A stretch of DNA of 64,000 nt, taken from contig CM019829.1 of NCBI GenBank assembly GCA_009763385.1, positions 36,807,705-36,871,704 of the forward strand, in the 5' to 3' direction. The stretch comes from Coix lacryma-jobi var. lacryma-jobi. Lineage: Eukaryota > Streptophyta > Magnoliopsida > Poales > Poaceae. How positions within the stretch are numbered: position 1 is the first letter of the stretch; every line of letters begins with the position of its first letter. Positions 44,393 through 57,715 of this stretch are shown piece by piece. The position numbers were made by a program, and so were the translations under genes. The notes beneath the pieces were generated by a model. That model worked only from the letters and a program-made list of their open reading frames with translations, did no database searches and had not been told where the DNA came from.

Positions 44393-47334
44393 ATGTTCTC
44401 GGTGGGATCAATTTTCGTTTTTGGCTCATGGACTTGCATCGCGGATGATCAAGGGAAGATACAACGACAACTTCACACTGAATTAGAAGAGCAAGCCACG
44501 CCAAAGATGGATCATCTCACCCGGAACATGGCAAACCTCGCAATCCAAGATCCGCAAGATTCTGAGGACCAACCAAAAGCATCCGACTCCTACTCAGACT
44601 CGGAATCTGAGAACAAAAAGGACTCAGACACCAAACATGGCATCACCTTTAGACTGCGGAACTCGGCTGAAAGTTTCCAAGACCTGACTGACACAAAATT
44701 CAAAGAGTATCAACAGCTTCCTTTGACCGGAGCTCAGCAAGGACTAGTTTTCAGCACAACCGAGGAAGGCAATATTGTCCATTGGCCAATACAACCAGCC
44801 CCGGCTAGATTGGTTGGCACAATTGACCAGATTCTTCCATACCAACATGGACATCAGCTCCCCTTTGAGGAACACGAGACCTCAACAGAGCTAAACTCCA
44901 GTGCCTCTACTTTAGAGTCGGTTACACCGGGATAACCAAACCCAGGCTTCACTCGTGAAGTATTCATGGCAAGACATCAATCATCTCTACGACCTCCAAC
45001 TCCTCCAGATGTCCTTCACGATGATGAAACCTTGAGCATGATATCCGACAACGACCCAGAAGGGCCTGGAGAAACTGAGTCTTTAAAAGCAGAAAGAATA
45101 AGGAAAAATCAAGCCAAAGATGCTCGCAGAAAGCGAGCAAAACATCGAAAGGAAGCCATGGAGCGCTACAACGTACAACTTGAGGAATATAATAATCGGA
45201 GGCGTCTAGAAGAAGAAGCGGAGCGTCAAGCTCGCTCCCAACGTCATCAGGAAGATCAATCCCAGAATGATCACAATCGCCGACGAGCTGATTGCTCCCA
45301 CAACCTTGAGCCCGAATTTATGAGGGTTGCTGGCCATAGGGTCTTCCAGACACCTTACCAGAACATCATCGCTCTGGCCACAGAAATGGGAGCCAAGGAC
45401 AACTGCACCCCTGACGAAGAGCGACGATTGGTCATGCTTCAGAATACCGCGCTACAACTCAAGGGCCGGAACCCTGAGTCCTTAGCTGATGAACAAGCGT
45501 CATCCCACCCAAGCCAGAGGCGGCCTGTTCATGAACGACTCGGCCGGGCACCAGTAAGGAGTCGCCTGGGCAACCGAGAACCTCATCAAGCTGAAGGAGG
45601 AGCCGAATCATCATATCGAGGAGTCGCAATCGCAGCATGTGATGCCGTCGATCGCTTCCCCTGCTTCTCCCAGAGGTTCCGAGCAGTCCCGTTTCCACAG
45701 AAATTTGAACTCGGGAACTACTCGAAATACGATGGGAAGACAGAACCTAAGCGGTGGCTCAGGCTGTATGCGCAAGCAGTCGAGTTAGCAGGGGGAAGCA
45801 ACGACGACAAAACACTTTTCTCCCCATGGTTCTAGAAACAATGCCACTTGCATGGTTCGACAGGCTTAGACCCGAGTCCATTGGCTCCTGGGAACAACTC
45901 CATCATATCTTCATAGAGAACTTTGCGCGTGTCCCCGAGAGATCGGATCCCCGGACTAAGCTCAGGACTTGCAAGCATTAGAAAAATGAGACAATGCGAG
46001 AGTACTACAGACGCTTCTCAGAAATTCGCTCCACAGTGTCTGACATAACACACAGAGTGGTAATCGACCTTTTTGGCAACAGAATTTGCGAAAGGTACAA
46101 TTACAAGGACTTCATCAAGCATGACCCAACCACCGCCGACGAGTTTCATCGGGTAGTAAATTCCATGATGGCGACAGAAGAACGCACACAGGAACGCTTT
46201 CCTGAAAGGAACACGCAAGGTGATCGAGGCAACATTCAGAGAGGCAACCAGGCACCTCAGCAAATCACCAGCAAAAGAACAGGGGACAACATTGTTGCAG
46301 CTATGGAGCCTCAAAAGAAGGGAAACAAGCCATCCACCTTTGACAACTTCCTCGACGGATCGTGCCCTTTCCATCCGAAAGGAGGACATCAAGCTAGGCA
46401 TTGTCGACAGCTCAAGGAGCGAGGCTTGAACTCTGACTTCAATAGAAACAAGAAAGATAAGGGGAAGAAAGTAGCTGAAGACCCTCAGCAGGACGCCGGC
46501 AGTTTCCAACACCCCAAAGGGACCATCAATGTCATATTCGGAGGAGTAACCACCAGCGACAGCAAACGTCTCCAGAAACTTTCCCTATGGGAGATCGTGT
46601 CTACAGAGCCGGCTACCCCCTGATACCTTGATTGGTCTGAGTATCCGATCAACTTTTCTCGAGTAGACCATTGGACCAATGTCTCCAATGCAGGGCATTA
46701 CCCGCTAGTCCTGGATCCTATAGTCGTCGGGTTCAAATTGGGAAGAGTACTCATCGACGGAGAAGCAGGACTCAATGTCATCTTTGCAACCACCCTACGC
46801 AAGATGAACTTGGACCTTGCAACTTAGCTCACACCATCAAATGCCCCCTTCTACGGCATAGTACCCGGAAAGGCGGCTCTACCACTCGGAAGGATCATAC
46901 TACCCGTCACTTTTGGAACTCAGACCAATTACCGAACTAAGTACATCAGTTTTGAGGTAGCCGACTTCGAGTCATCGTACCATGCCATATTTGGACGACC
47001 AGCTATCGCCAAGTTTATGGCAGTACCTCACTACCCGTACCTTCTGTTGAAGATGCCGGGTCCCAAAGGCATTCTAACCTTCAGGGGTGACTTGAAGCGG
47101 TCATTCGACTGCGACACAGAGGTTGTTCAAATCACCGAAAAAGCTCAACTCACCCTAGAAGTACAAGAACTTGCTCAGATGGTACATAACACCAAGCCTG
47201 GAGATGCAGAAATCCCAACAAAGAAGGCGAGTGCCATCCAACCATCAGCAGAAATTCCTACAAAAACCATTGACCTCGAAACCGGTGATCCCTCAAAGAC
47301 AGCGGTTATCAGTGCTCACCTATCTGAAGAATAG
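44393..47334 (+). pseudogene. gag-pro: Element B gag and protease
   Basis: ATG at 44393 (MFSVGSIFVFG). N-terminal acidic region to a TAA at 44933-44935. The same frame goes on at 44966 with a charged, Arg/Glu-rich coiled-coil segment (about residues 40-110 of that part) and the capsid-like region (FPQKFELGNYSKYDGKTEPKRW). Frameshift near 45800; stop at 45979-45981. The zinc-knuckle region CPFHPKGGHQARHC is near 46365-46406. Protease follows: LIDGEAGLNVIFA near 46750, where Tat1 has DGGAG, so a catalytic-loop Gly is lost; and AIFGRPAIAKF near 46990. Stops at 46621-46623 and about 46825. Ends at TAG 47332-47334 after HLSEE. Confidence 0.88.
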
Positions 47335-50300
47335 GAACTTGCGCTCACCAAGTTCCTCAGAGCAAACAAAGACATATTTGCTTGGAAACCGGCTGATATG
47401 CCAGGAGTTCCTAGGAGCTTGGCTGAGCACAAATTGGAACTAAAAGAAGGCTCTAGACCCCTGAAGCAAAGACTACGATGATTCTCACTAGAAAAGAAAG
47501 AAGCGATCAAAAAGGAGATAGCCAAACTACTCGCGGCCGGGTTTATCAGAGAAATCCTCCACCCCGAGTGGTTAGCTAACCCATTACTAGTCAGGAAGAA
47601 GAACTCTGCCGAGTGGCGCATGTGTGTCGATTACACGGACCTCAACAAGCACTGTCCAAAGGATCCCTTCGGGTTACCAAGGATAGATCAAATAGTTGAT
47701 GCCACCGCAGGCTCTGCTCTATTATCCTTTCTGGATTGCTGTTCCGGGTACCATCAGATTGCTCTAAAAAATGAAGACCAACCCAAGACATCATTTATAA
47801 CTCCCTTCGGCGCTTACTGTTATAAAACCATGTCCTTTGGGTTGAAGAATGCAGGGGCTACTTACCAGCGTGCTATCCAAGATTGTTTGTGTGACCAAAT
47901 CGGCCGCAACGCGGAAGCTTATGTTGATGATGTGGTCATAAAGACAAAGGATCCGACTACCCTCACATCACATCTAGAGGAAACTTTTACCCAACTACGC
48001 GCTTACCAATGGAGGCCCAACCCCACGAAGTGTGTGTTCGGAGTACCCTCAGGCCAGTTACTCGGATTCCTCGTTAGCCATCGGGGCATCGATGCTAGTC
48101 AAAAGCAGATCACAACCATCATCAATATGAAGCCACCTACTTCAGTCAGGGATGTTTAGAAACTCACCGGGTGCATGGCTGCGCTCAATCTCACGGCTGG
48201 GAGAAAAGGGACTACCTTTCTTCAAATTACTCAAAGGTGGTGATAAATTTCAGTGGACGGAAGAAGCGGGCAGAGCTTTTCAACAGCTCAAAGGATATCT
48301 CACCAATTCACCTATACTCACGCCGCCAGAACCCAGGGAGCCAATGATGCTTTACATTGCAGCTACCACACACGTTGTAAGCACAACAATTGTGGTGGAG
48401 CGGAAGGACGACAAGCACATCTATAACACCCAGCGAACAGTATATTACAACAGCGAAGTACTCTCCAACTCAAAAGTCAGGTACCCGCAGGTCCAAAAAT
48501 TACTCTACACTTTACTCATATCTTCAAGGAAGCTACGCCACTACTTTGAAGACCACGAGATCACAGTTGTCACAGACTTTCCACTGGGAGAAATCCTCCA
48601 TAACCGCAACGCTACCGAAGAATCTCCAAGTGGGCAGTTGAACTAGGGGCGCTCAATATTAAGTTCACTCCAAGAAAAGCAATCAAGTCGCAGGCTCTAG
48701 CTGAATTCATCGCCGAGTGGACAGAGATACAACAAATCCAAGACAGCGCTACTCCTGAACACTGGAAGATGTACTTTGACGGGTCCCTAAAACTCGGCGG
48801 AGCAGGAGCCATAGTACTACTTGTATCGTCCGCCGGAGAGCAGCTCAAGTATGTCCTCCAGATAATGTGGCCCGCTACCAACAATGAAGCCGAATATGAA
48901 GAGCTAATTCACGGGCTCAAGCTAGTAGTCACATTGGGTATCAAGCGTCTTCTGGCCTATGGCGATTCTTCCGTAGTAATCCACCAAGTTAATAAAGATT
49001 GGGAGTGCACCAAGGAAACAATGAACGCCTATTGCGCTGAAGTCCGCAAGCTAGAAAAGCACTTCTCAGGGTTGAACTCATCCATATTACCCGGGATCTC
49101 AACGTCGCAGCAGATATCCTAGCAAAATTGGGATCCGACAGAGCTCTGGTTCCCACTGGTACCTTCGTGCATGAGTTATCCAAACCTTCAATTGAAGAGC
49201 AAGAAGAGACTGACCCTACACCCTCCGCTCAGATTTTAAATCTAGCACCCGACTGGACACAAGTTTTTATCGACTACTTCAGGGAGCATAAATTGCCCAG
49301 TGATAAAGCTGCCGCAGAGCAGGTCACCAGACATAGCAAAAACTATGTGTTAGTCGGAGATAAGTTATATCGACGCGGCGCCTCATCAGGAGTCCTCCTC
49401 AAATGCATTTCACCAGAAGAAGGCAGGGAAATTCTAAATGAGGTTCACTCTGGGTGTTGTGGCAATCACGCAGCCTCAAGGACGTTAGTCAGAAAGATCT
49501 TCAGATCAGGATATTATTGGTCCTCCACTCTGAAGGATGCAGAAGACTTAGTCCGCCGCTGTCAATCATGCCAATTCTTCGCTAAACACCAGCATGTACC
49601 TGCACATGAGTTAATCTGTATTCCCCCGTCAGGGCCTTTTTCATGTTGGGGACTCGACATGGTGGCTCCTCTTAAGCGTGCTCCAGGCGGATTCGAGTAC
49701 ATCTATGTCGCAATCGACAAATTCACCAAGTGGATTGAGTACATGCCGTTGGTCAAGTTCAATGCATCTAAGTCAGTACAATTCATGCAGAGCATGTTCC
49801 ATCGCTTCGGGATGCCACACAGAATTATCACTGATCTCGATTCCCCTTTCACGGCTATTGAGTTCAAGTCATGGGCCAGCGACTCGGGAATCAAGATAGA
49901 CTACGCATCAGTGGCTCATCCACAATCAAACGGCCAAGTTGAGAGAGCAAACGCCCTCATCCTCACTGGTCTAAAGCCACGACTCTTCGATCTTCTAAAA
50001 GACCACGGCGGGAAGTGGATCGAGGAACTGCCTAAGGTAGTCTGGGGGCTACGGACATAGTGAAGCAGGGCGACAGGCCAAACTCTTTTCTTCCTGGTCT
50101 ATGGCACCGAAGCAATCCTCTCGGCAGACTTAATCTGGAATTCTCCACGAACAGAGCAGTACAATGAAGGAGAGGCTGATGATACAAGGCGACTAGAAGT
50201 TGACAGTCTTGAAGAGGCCCGATTAGCCGCTCTCTTTCAATCAGCTAGATACCTTCAAGGGATGAGGCTCTACTATAACAAGCACGTCCATCGCCGTACT

Positions 50301-50492
50301 TTTCAAGTAGGCGACATGGTCTTGAAAAAGATTCATAACACCACAAGACGCCACAAGCTCATGAGTCCATGGGAAGGACCCTACATAGTATCTAAAGTCA
50401 CAAGACCCGGGTCATTTGAGCTAGTCACCGAGGATGGTTCTCCATTGCCAAATTCATGGAATATTGAGCATCTGAAGAAATTCCATACCTAA
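47335..50492 (+). pseudogene. pol: Element B RT, RNase H and integrase
   Basis: Same frame as the protease, just past the TAG. RT: MCVDYTDLNKHCPKDPFGLP at 47620, AYVDDVVI near 47920-47945. A TGA at 47479-47481 and a TAG near 48157 interrupt it. RNase H: MYFDGSLKLGGAGAIVLL at 48769 and YGDSSVVIHQVNKDW near 48960. Integrase is open at 49128-50060, with CCGNHAASRTLVRKIF, GLDMVAPLKRA, TDLDSPF and QVERANALI. A TAG at 50058-50060 interrupts it, then the C-terminal barrel (50262-50492, MSPWEGPYIVSKV). Frameshifts near 48160, 48650 and 49070. Confidence 0.9.
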
Positions 50493-51293
50493 GGACTATG
50501 CTACAAATTCAACTCAGGGCAAATGTAATTATTCCCCAGATATTAATGATGTTTGGATTCATCAGAAACAAGAACTTTATGAATTATCCTCCTTTTACAC
50601 TTTATTACGACTACTTAGTCGGATAAAATCCTCCAATTATACAATAAGTGTCAGCTATTGTTTCCCACCGACTAATATATAATATTACTCAGATGGATGG
50701 TTCAACGGCAACCACACTCGAGTTACAAGCTCCGAGCTCAATACAACTCAAATGATAGTACGATTTAATACCCGACTATCAGCCTATAGCGAATTTGGTA
50801 TCTACAAAGTAGATACTAGTTCCTATAAGGTATAACAAGGGGAGTAGTACTCACCCTGTTACATACTAACCGGACAGAGGTCCGACCCACTTTCGCACTC
50901 AAGTTGTGACTACCAAGAGGATACGATTCACCCAACAGGAACCATCGCTACGGTCCTTTAGAGGTGCTTGATCAAAGTTATCCCTTGAACATGGGTACTA
51001 AGAGTAGTACTCAGGCAGACTAAGTTCTCTAATAAGACTGTTAAAGACTATTAGAGAAACAAAGTCATACGACCCAAACCCAAGTGCTAGAGAGCACCCG
51101 GATAGACCCGTCTAATAAGACGTCTGGTCACACATCCACCAAACGACCCATTGACAAGACATTCCTTGTAATGTCGAGTCGACTATACACGAAATCTCAT
51201 AGATCAAAAGTAACTAATACTTTGATTCTTTATACTTAATATTAATTGTTTACAGGCGATACAAATCACGACCAAAGGACCAAGGAGACTATA
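50493..51293. other. Element B spacer between pol and antisense gene
   Basis: No gene. Inverted counterpart of 26181-27018. Both flanking genes end here. Confidence 0.65.
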
Positions 51294-54165
51294 CTACTCT
51301 ACAAGATCAAGAATCTGCGAGTACTCCTTCGATACGGCCTTGACCTCTTCCTGCATCGCCACAAGGTCCTCATCGCTCTTACCTTCAGGAAGCGTCATGA
51401 GGGGCGACAGGTCAAAGGATGGCACACGCAGTCGCAGCGTCGCCAGCAGACCTTGCACCACTGAAGTTGCCATGTCCCTGATATATTGAGCCAGCCGCCC
51501 GGGTGCAGCCTTCGGTCGATCAATCAAGGACTCGTCAACTCCTTCAAGGCGCGGAATCATTCCAAGGACGGGCTCGACGTCAAGCTCCAGCGCCTTCAAA
51601 GAATCCTGCAACGTCTTCAGGGACTCCTGAGACTCCTTCAGTTGCGCTTGGACAACCTCCAGGGCTTCTCGCGATTCCTTTGTCGACTTTAAAGCCTGCA
51701 GGAGGTCCCGGTTAGCACCCTCATGCATCAGTTTGGCCTCTTGAAGACTACTCTATGCATTAGCATATACCTCCTCGAGCTCCGCCTCCTTCCGGTTGAA
51801 AGCAGTTTGCCACCCGGAAGCCAGCGTGTTTGCATCTGAAAAGATATCAGTCAGATAAATGTCATCAGCCTGCAAAAAGCAATAAGGACTCGGGACAGTA
51901 TTTTCAACCTACCATCCAGCTGCTTCTTGGAAGACTTCTTGAGCTCCTTCAACTTTTGCTCCAAGGCAGCATCTTTGGCAATCAGCGCAATCTCCCGGTT
52001 GTTAGCCGCATCATGCTCGTCAACAGCAACCTTGAGATTATTTTGCAATTCGTTGATGCAGTTGTGCAGGAGCTGAGTGTCCACCTTTTGGCTAATCTGA
52101 TCTTGGGCGATGTAGTCTTTGAGTCACTGATTCTCACCAGATAGCTCTTGATGAATCCGAGTGATCTGATCGGTGACCTTTACATCAAAGCCCTGTACAG
52201 AGACAACAATATAAGTACTCGAGTGAGACTACAATATACGCAGAGGAAAGCCCAAGGAATTACCTCCACAAATTGATAAAGCCCTTTGCTCAACTCCTTC
52301 AACCGGGTAAGATCCTGGTTGTAGCCCATAACATCAAGTGTTGCTCCTTGGCGCGAGGACTCGGGAGCAGCTTTGAGCTCTTCTTGCGGACGAGCTGAAG
52401 ATTCAGCGTTGACGTCGACCAAGACCATCTCCAGAGTTGGCTCGTCTGGCTGTTGAGTGCGGAAAAACCACTCATTCATTACTCGGTCAAACTCCAACTG
52501 AGCAGGAGAATGGAAGATTGAATATGGCACACCAACCTGAGGCAAAGGAAGAACATCCGCTTCAGGCGCTGCATCGACCTGGGATCTGGACGGAGAGGAG
52601 CCGGGCAGAGGATCTACCTGGCTAAAGATTGGAGGGACGCCGCATTCATCTTTGTTCAGAGTCTCCGACTCCTCTACCGCCCGAGTTTCAGGGACAACGC
52701 TTGAGGGCACTGCGGCCGGCTTCGCTTTCCTTCAACAAACGAACGACCATGCTAGTACGAGAAACACGCGGGTATTTTAAAGAAAGATTTGTGATTTACT
52801 TCACGAGCTTCAATGCCCGTGGCAGCTTCAACAGCGGCTTCTTTGCCTGCGGGTCTGGAGCCGAAGTTTCTTCAGGAACCGCACCACTGGAAGTCCCCTA
52901 GGTTGTTTTATCATTTGGATCAAACAAAGATATAAGACAAGGATTTATTAAATCCAAACACAGAGAAACTACAAGGTACTCGGCTTTCCCCTTACCAGGA
53001 GCACCCGTATTATAGTGCTTTTCAGCCAATTCTGTTGATAAAAGTACTTTTCGACAAGCACGGCGATTACCAGTGCGAGCCTTCTTTGGGATAGGTTCCC
53101 CGACTTCTTGAAATGGAGTCGGAGACCTCTTCCGGCTACTCTCGTCTTCTGGGTCTATGAGCATGACATCAGAGTCAGTTGATTCTGAGTCAAGCCAATC
53201 AAGGTCATCAAGAGAGCTTGGTTTGTTTGGAAGGTCCTCACATCGGATGGGACCTCCTAGAGCTATGCCCCCGCCTTCTTCAGTTGCCGGAGGTAGGGGA
53301 GGACAATCATTCTTATCCCTCCCATGGCCCTATAAAAAGGAGAAAATTCAGTTAAGACAGAAGGATATCTAGTAAGAATCTCAAAGACAAAACAGCTCAA
53401 CTACTCACCTGTGGAGGCGGGTTGATTGCAGAAAAGGTGATCATCACTAGGACAAGATACCCACGGCTTTTCAACAGCCGGTTCATCCTCCTCAGGATCT
53501 CATGGTCAGATAGCTTCTCGGCATCATGACGACCCGGGTCCTTCACGCCCAGGTTCTCGAAGCCAAAATTGGCTTGTTGTTGGAGTGGGTGGATTCGGCG
53601 TGCGATGAAGTCTTGCACGACGGTGTACCCATTTAATTCGCTGAGCTTCAACGCATCTATCATGTCAATGAGAGGTTGGACAGTCTCTACCTCCTCGGTG
53701 GTAATCTTGTCTTTCCACTACTGGTCTTTCTATGGTGGCCATCCATCATGGCGACGAAGGGCTGGTGGCGGGTTGCCTATATAAAACCACCCGGCAGCCC
53801 AATCTCGGACAGAATCCGATAGCTCTACAGTAATATACTGAGTGGCTACCTCTAATCTATGCCGGATGCTAGCTCCTCCGACTACCTCTATGCTAGCATC
53901 ACTGGGTTGACACTTCACCCAGAAGAAGTAGCAGAACAGAGTAAAGGAAGGGCAGATCCCTAGAAAAGCTTCACATAGATGGGTAAAGATAGCAATGTGG
54001 AAGCAGACATTGGGAGTGATATGGTTGAGAGTCAAACCATAGTAATGAAGCAACCCCCGCACAAAGTCAGACGCTGGAAGCCTCAATCCCCGCTCCACGA
54101 AAGACTTGAACATGACTATCTCCATCGTATTGGGGGCGGGAGCGCGATGGTCAGTGGGTACCCTC
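51294..54165 (-). pseudogene. Element B antisense gene, exons after the element C insertion
   Basis: Read on the minus strand from 54165 down. It starts mid exon 1 (MEIVMFKSFVERGLRLPASD, FVRGLLHYYGLTLNHITPN). Exon 2 has PIPKKARTGNRRACRK (near 53075-53110). Later exons hold VGVPYSIFHSPAQLEFDRVM (near 52500-52560), the coiled coil LHNCINELQNNLKVAVDEHD, and a last exon that is fully open to a stop at 51294 (ILDLVE). In Tat1 that last exon has three stops, so this copy is better kept. GT-AG sites match those of Tat1. The first part of exon 1 is at 61083-61291. Confidence 0.75.
54161..54165. repeat. Target site duplication of element C (left copy)
   Basis: CCCTC, repeated at 61078-61082. Confidence 0.92.
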
Positions 54166-55999
54166 TATTGGTAGTTCTTAGCTACACCTAGGATAGGGTA
54201 ACTAAAGTAGCTATCTACTAATGCCAAGCGGGGTTGTCAGTCCCGACACTAGTAGGAGCTAGCTAGCGAGAATGCAATCTACCAGGAGGAGATTCTGCAA
54301 GTGCACAGAACTATCGTAGTAGCACTTCGCCTGGGAGTACCAGGTGTCCATTTATTTGATCCCAAGGGAAGGCTAGGGTGGTGTATGAGTCGAGTCAAGG
54401 AGGGGATGAGAGTCGAAGAAATAAGAAAAGAGAAAAGGGAAAAGGGAAGAGAAGGGATGGAAGGCTAGAAAGAATATATGGATGGCTAGGTAAGGATGAA
54501 ATGGATGGCTAAGGTAAGGTGGATGGATAGGTAGATAAATGGAATAGGATAACTAGGGTAACTAAGATAACTAACTACTAGATAATAACTATTCCTAGAT
54601 AACTACCAAGCAAGATAACTACGAAGCGAGACAGTTACGAACCAGGGCAGGCAAAAGACAATAGAGCAACTAAGTTGAGTAATGTTTTATTCCTATCTTG
54701 TCAAGTATCGAGGCGTACTAGCCCTTACCACTTACTTAGGTTGAACGCTAGCACAACGAGCCTTACTATTAAACTGGGCCAACTACGTGGTGGAATTCAA
54801 GGCGCACAGGGCTGTCACCACCTGCTAGCTACTACAGCTATCCGGGGGTCCAGCCATATCTGAAGGTAAGTCTATAACTAAGCACCACACTTAACTATAT
54901 TCTAACTATCTCTACCCTAGCTTTGAATAGAGACACCCTTACGGACGTCAGAGCAAACACTTGACTTAATAAGGTAAACACTAAACTAACTAAGCAACCT
55001 ATTGGCAAAGATCAAACACTAACCTCTAGAGATTAACTACTATGGCTTAGTGAATTGATCTGTAGGATAGCTAGGCACTCAAGCAATCAATTAAGTATAC
55101 CACTCAATACTGATAAGTAGAATAAATTAATACTTGAAATGATGAACTAGAATATAGTAAGTGCTTGAGTAACAAGAGCAAAACCTGAACTGGAGATGAA
55201 GGAAGACTCTTCCCAGCTCCAGAACCGATCACTCGCACGCCTCTACTCTTGAGCTAACCCTTGAGCAGCGCTACCGCGAGGGCGAAGATGCCTTGCTCTA
55301 CTAGCTACCTACTTGCCTAAGCTCTCTGAGCTTCTAACCTAACTCTCACTTGCTTCTCTTGCTTGTGTGTTGCTCTGGGATGGTAATGTGTGATGGTGTG
55401 TATGAAGAGGTGCCTCCAGGGGGGTATTTATAGCCCAAATGAGTGAGGGGGGTACTTATAGGGGGCAGCCAGCCGACCTAGGGCTAACCTAGTGGCGGGC
55501 GCCAGCCCTAGGTGGCGGCCGCCACCTCCCTCACCATTGGATGCACCGCCTTGGCTTCAACGGCATCCAGGTGGTTGTCCAAGGCGGTTTGGAGGTCGGT
55601 TGCATGTTCTAGCAACCGCCATTCAGCCTTAATCCACGCCACTTCATCCTGAGTCGTCCGATACCACTGACCTAGTGACCAAGGGCCAAGATTTGGCCTT
55701 AGGGAGGTCACACGGATCGGTGACGTGGCAGGGAGTGAAGCTTGGGCCAACCCAAGTGGCGGGCGCCACTTAGAGGTGGCGGGCGCCACCCCCTTAGGCC
55801 CATTTGGGCCCTGCTGAGTGGGCTTGGCCTCTGGTGGGTCCATATGTCCAAATTTGGTTCAAATCCTGCATTCAAATAAAATTCTATGGACATGTGGAAT
55901 TTGGTTAGTTTGAAACCTATTTGACTACATTTCATGCCTTTTTGGTGGACTTTAGGGTCAAATGTTGATGGTAAAACAGGTGTTTAAGGACCGTCAACA
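54166..55999 (-). repeat. Element C 3' LTR
   Basis: Plus-strand start TATTGGTAG (the outer TG has mutated to TA) and end CCGTCAACA. Minus-strand TATA (TATTTATA as read on plus) at 55425-55432. GC palindromes lie upstream of it: 55510-55527 (AGGTGGCGGCCGCCACCT), 55754-55771 (AAGTGGCG, GG, CGCCACTT) and 55776-55790. Confidence 0.92.
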
Positions 56000-56013
56000 A
56001 GCTCCCCCAAGCT
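56000..56013 (-). other. Element C terminal polypurine tract
   Basis: On the minus strand AGCTTGGGGGAGCT, preceded by GACGAGCAACAGGTT; matches the tract of element A. Confidence 0.87.
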
Positions 56014-57715
56014 AACCTGTTGCTCGTCCTCGAGCAACAATGCGGTTTAAGCATTGAGCATGAAATGGATAGCAACTTAAGATGTCTGCAAGTGCATATT
56101 GTATAGTGAGAAATAACATAGCATATATCATAAATCATAGCAATGTGGGGCTTATAGCTTTTCACTTCAAACATGCAAGAGTGAAATAAAGCAGTAGATA
56201 GGAAACTTTTATCTTGCTTAGGTTTGACTAGGATTCTGTCTGGAGGTTTTTCAAAGTTTTCAAAAGATAACAACTTGCTTAAGTCCTCCAAGATTCACTC
56301 AATCACTCAATGGTGTTTAAATCCTCACTTAGGCCAAAATGTAGCCTCTCCTATTTCTAAAGAATGATATGTGGAGTTATAGGTGAGCTAAGAACCATGA
56401 GCAAATTGCCTGATGTTTATTGCTAAGCTAGACACTCAGATCATAAGGAGCAGCAAATCATAAAAATTGATCAAGATGTGCATGTGTGGTTATGTGGAAG
56501 TGTATAGAGAGATATTTCATAATCCTCCTAGTTAATTTCTGGGGTCTAGAGCTAATGATAATTTTCTCTCTCTCTCTTTTTGGATACATAGTGAGTAGAC
56601 AAAAGATGTGTTCTCACATTTTCTTAGGACATACTCCTCTTTGAGCTACTTTGCTCACTTTTTTTTCTTCAGGACATAGTCCTGTCTTGAGCTACTTTGC
56701 TCATTTCTCTCTCTCTCTCTCTCTCTTTTTAGCTCTAGATTTCCCAGATTATCTCTATGAAAAGGATTTTTGAAATAAAAAGGGAAAGGGAGAGAAATGC
56801 TTATTCCCAGTGTAGGAATAAGCATAAGGCTAGCAATGGGATGTTTGGCAGGGTATTGCATATCTCTGGTGTAGAGAATAAGCAATTTGTTTGGTGGTTG
56901 CAAACTTCCAAAGTGGAAAGTAGGCAAATTATGGTGGGTGTACGTGAATCTTGATTCAAAAGATATGATAAGCTTCTCTACTAAGATCTATGAGGTCTAA
57001 CAAAGCTCAACACAAACAAAGCTCTTTGTAGTTTTGACTAATGACTAACCAATATTTGGCTGGTGGTGGGATGGGATAAATCTAGGAGGAACTTTTAGCA
57101 AGGTTTTCATAATTTTTAAAAGAAATCCTCCAGATTAGGTCCTAATTTCACCTTAGCAAGTTTAAAGAATTACTCCATTTCTTACTAACTTTATTCACTA
57201 AGCAGGATTTCAGTTTAAGCATGTGCAACCCACAAAAGGTACAACTTAGACAAGACCAGTTATTCAAACCATAACAATAGCATTTGCATGACATATTTCA
57301 AATCTCATTCAGGTTTCAACTTGTTTAAGCAGATTTTATCAATTTTATTCATAGAGTGGTTATTTAGGCAAGCATGAGACATTCAAAAGATATAGAATTT
57401 AGGAACTGAATGTAAAGTGTAGGCTTGAGACATACCTTATCGGAGCGGGAGTCTCCCCCAAGCTGGCTTCTTGCTTGGTGAAAGATCTTCTTCTTCTTAG
57501 TCGGAGCTCTTGTTATCATTTTATTAAAAGGGAAACTATCTAATGTTGTGAAAAGGAAACTATCCTATATGATATTTTATTGTTCTAACTAAGTTAACAT
57601 ATACCTATGCACATAACTAATGATAACTGATTTTTTTAGTTACATGCATGACATATGTTATTTATTCGAAAAAGGGAAATTTGAAGGGAATAAAAATTAA
57701 AAGTAAAACCATACC
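56014..57715 (-). other. Element C 3' non-coding region with an internal polypurine-tract copy
   Basis: No gene. Contains AGCTTGGGGGAGA on the minus strand at 57452-57464, 1452 bp from the terminal tract, close to the 1432 bp in element A. Also CT microsatellites near 56560-56580 and 56704-56730. Confidence 0.7.

Noticed and set aside
56560..56730. CT microsatellites as regulatory sites
   Set aside because: Simple repeats in a non-coding part of element C with no supporting context.
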